Positions 10,202 through 21,608 of a DNA stretch of 21,608 nucleotides are shown here, piece after piece. Made by a program: the position numbers and the translations under genes. Origin of the DNA: Hypsibius dujardini (lineage: Eukaryota > Tardigrada > Eutardigrada > Parachela > Hypsibiidae). Under the pieces are notes generated by a model. That model searched no databases. It saw nothing but the letters and a program-made list of their open reading frames with translations, and was not told the DNA's origin. The stretch is from assembly GCA_001579985.1 (NCBI GenBank), contig LRSR01000658.1:1-21608 (forward strand), written 5' to 3'. Positions within the stretch are counted from its first letter, which is position 1; each line of letters opens with the position of its first letter.

Positions 10202-11237
10202 CGAAAGGGTGGAAAAAGTCTGAGGGTCCAAGAAAATGGAATGTTGAAAGTTGGTGACGAACCGGAAGGTGAATGAAAGGACGAAAAGTGTGAAACTTCA
10301 AACCGTTAACAAACGCCGTTTAGTTCCGGACTGTCGCTGAAATCAAGTGATCAATTAGCCAAAAGCGAAGCTCAATTGAGTCAATAGTGCAATCAACTCA
10401 TTTTCAATGTTTTAGTGCAGTACGGACTGGGCGGGCAAGGTATACACACACGGCCAAAAATGTCAACTGATCCCGTGAAGTAAATGAAGTAATCAAGTAA
10501 ATGAAGTAATGAAGAAATCAATGACGTAAAATAACAGAGTGGGAACTTTTAATTTCCCATTTTGCTCGCTATGCGCTTCGAAGATCAGTTCAAGAGTTTG
10601 GCCCTGTGTGTTCAAGGCCATCCCCTAGGCAGTGTAATCCACCAATCAAGCAACGAGTGTCGCACAAATTGATACCCAACTGTCACTTGTGGGTTGCAGC
10701 ATCGAAATGTGGCAGTCAAAGCTGACAACTTCGGAAACGACTTAGAAAGACGAGGCGTAAGGTGTTACTGATAGAAAGCTGATTAAGGGAGGTGAAAACA
10801 AGGACGGCAGCAGCTTCTGGCAAATTCAGACAATGTCTTCATCTCGAGATTCGACTTACTAATACTGCCCACTACTTTCCCTAACGAAACTGACGACTGA
10901 ACGCAAATTTAAGTGACGTCAAATGCAGCACTCTTCCCCTCAACTGCTCATTCGAGAAACAGAACTCATCAGCAGCTCAGCGCCAGCATTTGAAGTCATT
11001 TCCGGCAAAGGTCTGAGTTAGACTTCCGATCTAATGACTTTTACATTTAGCGAGCGCCTCTGCAGTGTGTGACGTGAGAGATGATGCCCAATGCGATGCC
11101 AGTCCCTCCGCCAAAATGGTCCTGCGAAAACTGACGCAAGGGATCATTCGGGACGGGATTCCCCAACATTACTCATCACGAAACGGACCTCGTTTTTCTA
11201 ATTTTTCATCATAGCAGAATCCTACACGACAAAATGC
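10202..11237. other. Intergenic region upstream of the MARVEL-like gene and downstream of RPL6
   Basis: No coding similarity or RNA gene seen. It holds a palindromic CRE-type site at 10914-10921, a related TGACGTAA near 10523, a direct repeat of AAGTAAATGAAGTAAT at about 10478-10512, and the RPL6 3'UTR at its right end. I found no AATAAA for RPL6 on the minus strand. Confidence 0.55.
10914..10921. promoter_or_regulatory. Palindromic CRE (TGACGTCA)
   Basis: A perfect CREB/ATF full site about 0.7 kb upstream of the putative leader exon of the MARVEL-like gene. A single 8-mer can occur by chance, so function is only inferred from position. Confidence 0.35.
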
Positions 11238-12512
11238 TTAAAAAACCATCTCATGAGGATACTGCTTGTTCTTCAGTTGGAACAAGGACGACAAATAACC
11301 ACGGAAAGCCTTGCCATCAGGATGCGCCTTAATGGCTGTAAGCAGTTGCTGGTCCACTGCCACCTGATCCTTCACTCGCTGCTCCGACGGCTTGTACTCC
11401 TCCTTCTTCTGATCGAAGATACCGGCATCTTTCGACGACTTGGCCTTGATCCTCCGGAAGTAGGCGTCATTGATGGAAGCGTCCACATTCACCTTAGAAA
11501 TGTCCAGCTTGGTCTTGGTGGCAATGACCAGGCGTTGGTTGACACGGCGAAGCGGTGCTCCGTTGATCTTCCAGGGACCGGTGATGAGGAGCAGGCCGCT
11601 CTCGAGTTGCTTGAGGAACACAACGTGCTTTCCCTTGTGCTTTCCGGCCAAGAGGATCAACACGGTTCCGGGTGTGATGGACGAACGGAGCTTCTTCGAG
11701 TGACGGGTGGGCTTCTTCTCGCGGTTGTCAACCTTGTGGGACTTCTTTTGGTTCCGACGTCCGCGGAGATCCTCCGTAGGGTAGAACTTGGGCGCCTTCT
11801 GCTTCAGAACCTGCGAGAGAAAAATCAACTTTGATTATTTCAAATCACCATTCGTCAATGCGAGACCCGCAGCTAACACGTGATCGATTGATTGGCTGAT
11901 TGAAAGAGAGAGTTCAATCCTCAAGAAGTACTATAAACAAGAAGTACTCTAAACAACTACGAGTCTATGTAAGAAAACACAAGGAACGATTGCGAAACCG
12001 TATGCGCATTTAAACAGACTGGAATAAAAATCACAAACGATGAGGAAACTGGCAAAGACGCTCAGTAATCTACTGTAATCAATGCAAGGAATGCGAGAAC
12101 CTTTATGGATCGGTCGATTGATTGATTGATTGATTGGAGATAACGCGAAATTGTGGACTACACGTATTTAGATTCTTACACTTTCGTAACGATCTGACCT
12201 GTTTTGTAATACATGCCAAATTAAGCAAAACCTAATATTTAATGAGAAGTAACGAAAATTGGGAGAAATTAAGAGCAAACAAAAGCAACAAACCTTGCGG
12301 GTTCCTCCGTTCTTATCTCCTTTGACGGTCTTCTCCACCACATTGGAGGGGCGGGCGGCCGCCGGCTTGGCCTTCTTTCCCGCTCCGGCGGCTTTGGCCT
12401 TCCAGATTCCACGCTTGTGGTACATGGCCGACTTCGAGAAGCGCATGATGCCCGCGGAGAGTTCATAGTTGCGCGGCTTCTGCGTCTTCCTGGCCTTCTT
12501 CTCAGCTGGCAT
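11238..12512 (-). CDS. RPL6: 60S ribosomal protein L6 (eL6)
   Basis: Structural protein of the large ribosomal subunit. Two coding exons, 12294-12512 and 11238-11810, join in phase 0 to give 263 residues, close to metazoan eL6 (somewhat shorter than the 288-residue human protein because the Lys/Ala-rich N-terminus is short). The N-terminal eL6 segment is NYELSAGIMRFSKSAMYHKR. A basic linker AGAGKKAKPAAARP follows, then FYPTEDLRGR, the KOW-type core SSITPGTVLILLAGKHKGKH with VVFLKQLESGLLLITGPW and RRVNQRLVIATKTKLDIS, and the C-terminus FRGYLSSLFQ...PHEMVF. The donor GTTTGT and acceptor CTCTCGCAG are clear. It is transcribed divergently from PABP, another translation-machinery gene, across about 1.5 kb. 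Confidence 0.97.
11811..12293 (-). other. RPL6 coding intron (483 nt)
   Basis: AT-rich intron holding a GATT array at 12116-12137 and a direct repeat of CAAGAAGTACT near 11923-11950. Ribosomal protein introns often host snoRNAs, so I looked for C/D boxes on the minus strand (no C box) and for paired H/ACA hairpins (none convincing). Confidence 0.6.
12116..12137. repeat. GATT tetranucleotide microsatellite in RPL6 intron
   Basis: Five uninterrupted GATT units followed by GG. A shorter relative (GATCGATTGATTGG) occurs at about 11882 in the same intron. Confidence 0.85.
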
Positions 12513-12517
12513 TTTCG

Positions 12518-12576
12518 CTGCAAAAACGGAAAAGAATCGAAACACCTGTCCGAAAACAAATGTCTACCTTAATTAC
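12518..12576 (-). other. Probable 59-nt 5'UTR intron of RPL6
   Basis: On the minus strand a strong donor CCGCAG|GTAATT (12577/12576) and an acceptor TTTTTGCAG (12518) lie immediately before the leader CGAAA and the ATG. Fifty-nine nt equals the shortest introns elsewhere in the window. Two weaker donors (GTAGAC, GTGTTT) lie inside it. Confidence 0.5.
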
Positions 12577-12740
12577 CTGCGGGATTTCAAATGCGATTCA
12601 AAAACAGGATGAAAGTCGGTGGAGAAATCAGAGATATTCCAGGCGGGGTTCCTCAACAAGCCGTAAACGGAGAGCTCACCGCAAATGTGAATTTCCCTCG
12701 CACATGGCACAAATTGTGGGCGCAGTCGGTAGTCGGAAGG

Positions 12741-12803
12741 CCAATTTACCATTGGCTGCGATGTTTAAAAAACCTCGTCTGATTGGACTATTTCCTGAAT
12801 TGG
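12741..12803 (-). promoter_or_regulatory. CCAAT-box cluster upstream of RPL6
   Basis: Four NF-Y-type pentamers within 63 bp: CCAAT at 12741 and ATTGG at 12751, 12782 and 12799. In the RPL6 direction three read as CCAAT, about 165-225 bp upstream of the putative leader donor. Spaced CCAAT boxes suit a housekeeping promoter, but binding is inferred. Confidence 0.45.
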
Positions 12804-13995
12804 CAGGACACGCCTGGGGGTGTGGCTTACACTCTCCAAGTGGAAATCAACCTCTTTCCACAGGGAAAAGTTCAGATGTTGAAAGATAATCCGAGCAGAC
12901 GGCATGCGCTTCTCCCTTGGGCTTTCGGAGGCTTTCAACTGGCAGTCGGGCAAATACGAAATCGCAACGGACAAAATCGAAGAGCCCACGAAGTCGGCTG
13001 ACGAGAGGATTTCAGTGTTCTCGTGGCAGGGTAGAGTGAGGTCCTAATTCAAATCTTTCCAAAAAAATAGCCCTGTGCCTTTAGAAAATCCCAAAAAAAT
13101 CCTCTTTCTATCCCATTTAATCATCATCCTTCTCTCTCTCTCTCGGACACTCCTTTTCTGGTAAGTCACACGAGAAATTCGCCCCCCCCCCAGCCGTTAT
13201 AAAAGTGTCTACCTCCTGTGGGTTCCCGATGGAGAAAATACCTAGTCATTGTTTTCCTTCTGCAGCCGCAGCTGGATTTTAAATTTTTATGCCTTAATAA
13301 TATCTATCGAAATAGATTGAGGTGATTCAGTCGCAGAAATTGACATTTTAGAAAGTCAGAAGACTTCCCCCCCTCCAGGGGTCTATCCGTAAAATTCGAA
13401 CTTCCGTTAACTCATCACTTGAACTATATTCATAATCATTTTCTGAAATATGTGTGCTGTTTAAAATACCTCTTGCGGTTATGAGTCAAGGAAATAGCTG
13501 TGGGAGAGGGAGCAGACTTGTTAGGAGGAGTTTTTGGATGTTGGTGAGCCGTGAGGGGGCCTTTCTTGGGGTCGTCATTGTGCAATCGCACGAAATTATT
13601 TCTTTTGTCAAGTTTCGACTGAGATTGAATTTTCCCGTGTTATTTGTTATCCGAAAATATTATTGGAATGAAATTAGCCTGGAATATGAGAAGATTTCAA
13701 TATTTTTGTGAAGCGCACAGCTGTTCATGACAGAAGCTCCGCCCCCTTCACGGGTCATTTTTTGTTGATTTACCCGGAAATCTTAATCTCAGCATGCTAT
13801 GCTCCTCTATGCCATGTAATGATTTGACGGATATTATTGCCCAGACATATTGGGGCTAGAAATGAAGTGGAATTCGCTAGGAAGTTTGAAACATAATATT
13901 TTCTCGATAGCTGTTTTCCCTTCCCGGTTGCTGTTTCCAGTCAACCAACTCCCCCACCAAAAGTTGTTATAGCAACAACCGGCCCATTTTGTTGA

Positions 13996-14030
13996 CACAT
14001 AAAATGATAGAGAATTCGCTCTTTACGATG
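13996..14030 (+). promoter_or_regulatory. Possible PABP core promoter with TATA-like and TOP-like start
   Basis: CATAAAAT near 13999 is followed about 20-30 bp later by CTCTTTAC near 14018, a C followed by pyrimidines as in 5'TOP mRNAs. PABP mRNAs are known TOP transcripts in animals. The start site itself cannot be fixed from sequence. Confidence 0.25.
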
Positions 14031-14163
14031 CGGAAGTAGGCCAGCGCCGTAGTTTTGTTTTGCTTGTTAAAAGTTCTGTTTGTTTCCTCTTGTTGAAATT
14101 GCTTGTTAATTCATTCACCCTATCACCGTCACCCCCTAAACTGTCGTACATTTAACCACTAAG

Positions 14164-14541
14164 GTGAGAAGTAACTCTACTTATATTGTTATCGCGTCAT
14201 CAGATTGGGAAGGGGTTAAAATGTCCATCGCCATTTTGATGGATTGAGCTCACAGCAGCAGATTGCTTGGAGACCTTCCACCATGCAGTCCTACGTCTTG
14301 TTGGTCTGTGTGTGTGTCTATGCGTGCGTGCGTGTGTGTGTGTTAGAACAGCCGAATATTATGCCCGGGTTGAGCGGCTTGAGCTGTATGCATTGCCCCG
14401 GTGCCTAATTTCTGGTGCTCGTGATGTCTTTCGCTTGCGCAACATTGTGTCGCTTACACGAGCAGCTGTAATCTTATCGGCACTTGCGTCTCTCCGAGTG
14501 AGCTAATCAAATTTGTTTTTTCCTTTTTGTGTGTTTTGCAG
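14164..14541 (+). other. PABP 5'UTR intron
   Basis: Donor AAG|GTGAGA at 14164 and acceptor TGTTTTGCAG ending at 14541, 42 nt before the PABP ATG. The intron holds a GT/GC dinucleotide-rich stretch at about 14307-14343 and a perfect 8-bp inverted repeat (TGCTCGTG 14416-14423, CACGAGCA 14457-14464). Confidence 0.65.
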
Positions 14542-14547
14542 ATTTTA

Positions 14548-18451
<3,904 letters not shown>

Positions 18452-19065
18452 ACGCGATGCGGAATGGAATGGATTCAAGGAACGAAAAAAAGATGTGTCG
18501 TCGTATTGTTAGTCATGTGAAAGTTTTCCCCACACAAAAAAATTGTTTCGTTTTTTCTCGCACTTACAGTTGTCTTGTTTTCACCCTCTCGCGCCCCTCT
18601 CACCCTGACTACACGCAGCCATGAGAACACTGAATCATTTATAGTGGCAGTTTTGACGAAAGGGAGTTTTGAGTCTATCGGTGAAACTCGAAAAAAATGT
18701 TGTTTGTTCATGGTGGTTGTGTGGTTATTCTTGTGGAATTTAGTTTCTGCTGATTATTCCTTATACTTTCTCTAGTTGTAACTGCTGAATAAATCCCGAA
18801 AATGCCATTTGGACAACTGGCTGGCTGGCTGGTGGGCTGGTAGCAACATTGGATAGATGAGAGTATTGATGCGGAATGGTCTAGAGATGAAGAGCGTCAT
18901 AATGATTGAAAAATTAAAACAAGTTGCTCTGTTGAGAAAAACTCTTGTAGGACCAGGGAACAAAGACCAGCTCCGATCGTTGGAGGATGAGAATCAGATC
19001 TCGGGTTTGTTAACAGAAAACAGCACCACGAAGGTAGTTGAGGGAGAAACAACGTTGGTAGCTTC
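18452..19065. other. PABP 3'UTR and gap between convergent PABP and ASAP
   Basis: Contains the PABP 3'UTR with its polyadenylation signal at 18788, then about 270 bp up to the ASAP stop codon. It is AT-rich with a short TGGC run at 18821-18834. I see no AATAAA for ASAP on the minus strand, so its 3'UTR end is unknown and may overlap the PABP 3'UTR. Confidence 0.6.
18788..18793 (+). terminator. PABP polyadenylation signal AATAAA
   Basis: Canonical hexamer 337 nt after the PABP stop. It is the only AATAAA on the plus strand between PABP and ASAP, so 3' end formation is expected about 10-30 nt downstream. Confidence 0.75.
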
Positions 19066-21482
19066 TCACGAATCAACCAGCATGTGAACAAACGACACCG
19101 GAAATAGGCCTCGCCTGACTGGGTTGGATGATTCCACCACACCTTCCTGCAAAAGGAAGAAGAAGAAAATGCAGAGCCGTAACAAAAGGGTGCCTTTAAG
19201 CAGCAGCTAAGCAGGCACTCGTACCATCCAATTTTCGTCGTCTGTTTGATCGTTTATGATCTGGATAGTATCGCCGGTCTTGAACGAAATCTCGTCTATA
19301 AAGGAAACTAGATTCATCAACAGGCCACCAGTGACTTGAGGGGAATAATGCGAGTGCGAGAAAAAAATACCGGGATGATCAGCATCACAATCAAAGAGCG
19401 CCTTGCACCGCCTCGGGCGGACGTCCCTCGGCACCTTTCTCGGCGGCGGCTTGGGGCGTACCGATGCAAACCCTCCGGAATACTGCACTCGTGATCCCTC
19501 CCCATCAGCTCCCACACTGCCCTGATAGCCCAATGATGGAGTTGTCCGAGTGGTGAGACTGTCTGTGCTCATACTGGGTGGCTTGGGCGCTATCGTCGGC
19601 CCTGCCAGAATTCCTCCTCCTCCGCCTCCTGAGTGGCCTCCTCCACTGGCTTGATACTTCGTCTTGGGCGGCAAATTGGGCATCGCCGCGTCCGAACCGG
19701 CTCGCACCATCTCCTGCAGCGTTTTCGGGTCGGAAGTCGCGCGAAGATGACGCTGGTCCACCACGAGAGACGACCGGCGACTGCTGACTGGATGTTTAAT
19801 TTCCGCGGCGTCCGGTGTCTCCCGCTTACTGTTAATCGGCTGGTAGGACTTTGGTTTAGCCGGATCCTGTGGACTCGTCATGGAATACTGGGAGGAATCT
19901 TTGTGCTGCTGCTGGAAGGTGGAGAAGACGGCCGGCGTTTTGCCGGGCCCCACCATGGACTGCGAGCTGACTAGGGGTGGCTTGTAGTGGCCACTGGCGC
20001 TAGAGTTGGTTAGCTGGTACAGATTAGGCTTCACGGAGACGGAAGAGGACAAAGCAGGTCCGCCCATTGGGCTAACTATGTTGCCATTCCGGGGACCACC
20101 GCGGAAGGAGCGTCGTGCAAAGCCAGCTCCGGCGCCAACGCTTATGCCGAGGTCGCCGTCACCTTCCTCGTCGCTATAGTCCCCACTATCGAACGTCAAC
20201 TCATCCTGCAAGGAGAACACCGGTGAAATAGTCATTTTTCTCAGCTTTCTGATGTATGACTGCACTTACGTCTAAGATGGACCAGTCGATATCCACATTG
20301 TCGAAGAGATCTTTCTTCCCGCTTTCAGCGTGCCGTATCTGTAACCGAATGTTGTATTATGGCAATGTGTGTTCGGTAATCTGTCCGTTCATATGTATGT
20401 CTGCTTGCCTGTCTGCTTGCCTGTCTGCTTGCCTGTCTGCCTAGCCTTTCTATCTGCCTGCCTGTCCATCTATTCGTCTGTCTGCCTTGTTTCCGTTTGC
20501 CTCGCCGACAGTCTGCCTTTCCATCTGTCAGACTGATTGAGTGAATGATTGAGCGAATGCTCGTTTGTGCGAAACTCTTCAGTTGCGCACTATGTTCATA
20601 CCAGATCAGCACATAATGAATGCCCCCTTCTCAGGCAAATCGCCAATGGAGTATCACCGGCGTTATTTATAAGATTATACGGAGCAGCTGCACGTAAAAG
20701 GAGCTTCATGGATTCCGGTCGGTTGAGATCAGCGCAAATGTGCAGGGGAGTATTGCCGTTTCGGTCGCTTCGCCCGACGCTCTTACTATAATAGACAAAC
20801 ACATTTCCCTCGTTGCTAGCGCTCAACTGCTCCGAGTCACTTACCTATTCTGAATGATGAAATCGGCACATGGCATAGTCAAGCCGTCTTCACCGGCTCG
20901 TATCATGAAATGCAAAGGGGTCTCCTCAATGTCCTACTCCGATCAAAGAAAGACAAATGCACAACGAACCCTCTCACAATTTCAGAGTCACATCATAACG
21001 CACCGATTCCACAAGCGGCGCAGCGAGATCGACCCCTTCGGCAAAAAGCTGGACCAGTCCGTGGAGCTGCCGGTTGTGTAAGGAGGATCTCAGCGCTTCC
21101 TGACGACTACTATCCGTGCTGCAGGTCGGAATGACAAAACGCTTCTCCACATATTTGGCTTTTATATATTGCACCCGGTCCTCCCTAGAGAAGGAGAAAA
21201 GATGAGAATCCACAAGCGGTCGATTCGGATGCCCTCATGTTTGCTATAGCCTTTATTACATTGTGCTGGCAGCAGACGGCTTTTTGACGTTATTCATGCT
21301 GCACTCGAAAATTTGGTTGAACAGCAGGTTGGTCATGGTCCGTGCCAAGATGAGTTGCGACGTCCCCAGATTATCGAGCGTCAACGACTGCATACGCGAC
21401 ACGTGCACGCCCATATCCCGATGCACGCCGGAGCATTCGATGCAGGTGAGGATGCCGAAATTAGTGCTGAGCCATGTCGGCT
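19066..21482 (-). CDS. ASAP1: ASAP-type ArfGAP with ankyrin repeats and SH3 (5' part outside window)
   Basis: GTPase-activating protein for Arf, linking membrane traffic to focal adhesions. Exons in transcript order: 21260-21482, 21004-21184, 20845-20933, 20602-20785, 20270-20338, 19371-20205, 19225-19295, 19066-19146. All join in frame to give 576 residues here. The BAR and PH domains and the first half of the ArfGAP zinc finger lie beyond the window edge. Visible: ArfGAP second cysteine pair CIEC with SGVHRDMG (catalytic-type Arg) and SRMQSLTLDNLGTS; KAKYVEKRF; ankyrin repeats (EETPLHFMI, NGNTPLHICAD, GDTPLAICLRRGH); an acidic stretch SGDYSDEEGDGD; a Ser/Pro-rich region with KPPPRKVPR; SH3 from KALFDCDADHPDEISF through DDENWM to GLFPVSFVHML. 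This domain order is specific to ASAP; whether it is ASAP1, ASAP2 or a single invertebrate Asap cannot be told. It is convergent with PABP. Confidence 0.92.
20395..20530. repeat. CTGC/CTGT tetranucleotide array in ASAP intron
   Basis: CTGCTTGC and CTGT tetramers on the plus strand (CAGG/CAGA in the ASAP sense) in the 263-nt intron 20339-20601. It is the same repeat family as in the KIF13 introns. Confidence 0.85.
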
Positions 21483-21608
21483 CTGCAAAAAACATAATGT
21501 AGCATACAAAACGAAACAAATTCAACAAACAGATCTACAGACAACGACAAGATTGAGTGCACTGGAGGGTCCGGGAAATGGGCAAAAGGGGCAGGACAGG
21601 GCAGGGGG

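Larger units (their letters stand above)
12578..14163. other. Divergent RPL6/PABP upstream region
   Basis: About 1.5 kb separating two divergently transcribed translation genes. It contains a CCAAT/ATTGG cluster at 12741-12803, a C11 homopolymer at 13181-13191, an isolated TATAAAAG at 13198-13205, a GC-box-like CCGCCCC near 13740, and the probable PABP leader exon at the right end. The 85-codon open frame at 13454-13711 matches no family I know and I do not call it. Confidence 0.6.

Noticed and set aside
11253-11834. 193-codon plus-strand ORF over RPL6
   Set aside because: Antisense shadow of the RPL6 second exon, caused by codon composition.
13454-13711. 85-codon ORF between RPL6 and PABP
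   Set aside because: AT-rich, no recognisable domain, and in the presumed upstream regulatory region; expected length by chance in such sequence.

Overview
This is intron-rich eukaryotic DNA, almost certainly from an animal with a compact genome. Every gene is an animal or pan-eukaryotic family. Most introns are only about 59-150 nt, with GT..AG ends and a pyrimidine tract before the 3' splice site. A kinesin-3 of the KIF13/Khc-73 type, an ASAP-type ArfGAP and a tetraspan membrane protein point to Metazoa. Short introns and CTGT/CAGA arrays would suit a small-genome protostome (arthropod or tardigrade grade), but I cannot name the species.

Layout. (1) 1-8371, plus: a 5'-truncated KIF13B/Khc-73 kinesin with 20 or 21 exons, running from the neck coil through the FHA domain and stalk to a C-terminal CAP-Gly. 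(2) 8372-9368: convergent intergenic DNA with a 17-bp minisatellite. (3) 9369-10079, minus: an intronless coding region for a four-helix (MARVEL-like) membrane protein, with a probable 5'UTR intron. (4) 11238-12512, minus: ribosomal protein eL6 (RPL6), two coding exons. (5) 12.6-14.1 kb: a shared upstream region between divergent RPL6 and PABP. (6) 14584-18451, plus: cytoplasmic poly(A)-binding protein, nine coding exons, with a 5'UTR intron and an A-rich leader. (7) 19066-21482, minus: the C-terminal part of an ASAP ArfGAP (zinc finger, ankyrin repeats, proline-rich region, SH3), facing PABP tail to tail.

The most notable content is non-coding. Two PABP introns carry diverged copies of one roughly 220-nt element. 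It has the hallmarks of the U17/snR30 (E1, SNORA73) H/ACA snoRNA, which is needed for 18S rRNA processing: an ANANNA hinge, an ATATTCCT m1 motif, an m2-like ACCAT motif, and (in copy 1) an ACA tail exactly placed. A third PABP intron contains a separate candidate H/ACA RNA with both pocket-to-box spacings correct. The locus therefore couples ribosome and translation genes (RPL6, PABP) with small RNAs of ribosome synthesis. Copy 2 has TCA where the ACA box should be, so it may be decaying or divergent.

Other points: long KIF13 and ASAP introns owe much of their length to CTGT/CAGA tetranucleotide arrays, which create spurious ORFs. Two or three introns are stop-free multiples of three that lie inside or near the CAP-Gly and SH3 domains, so intron retention would keep the frame. 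The true ASAP C-terminus is a small separate exon that completes the SH3 fold.
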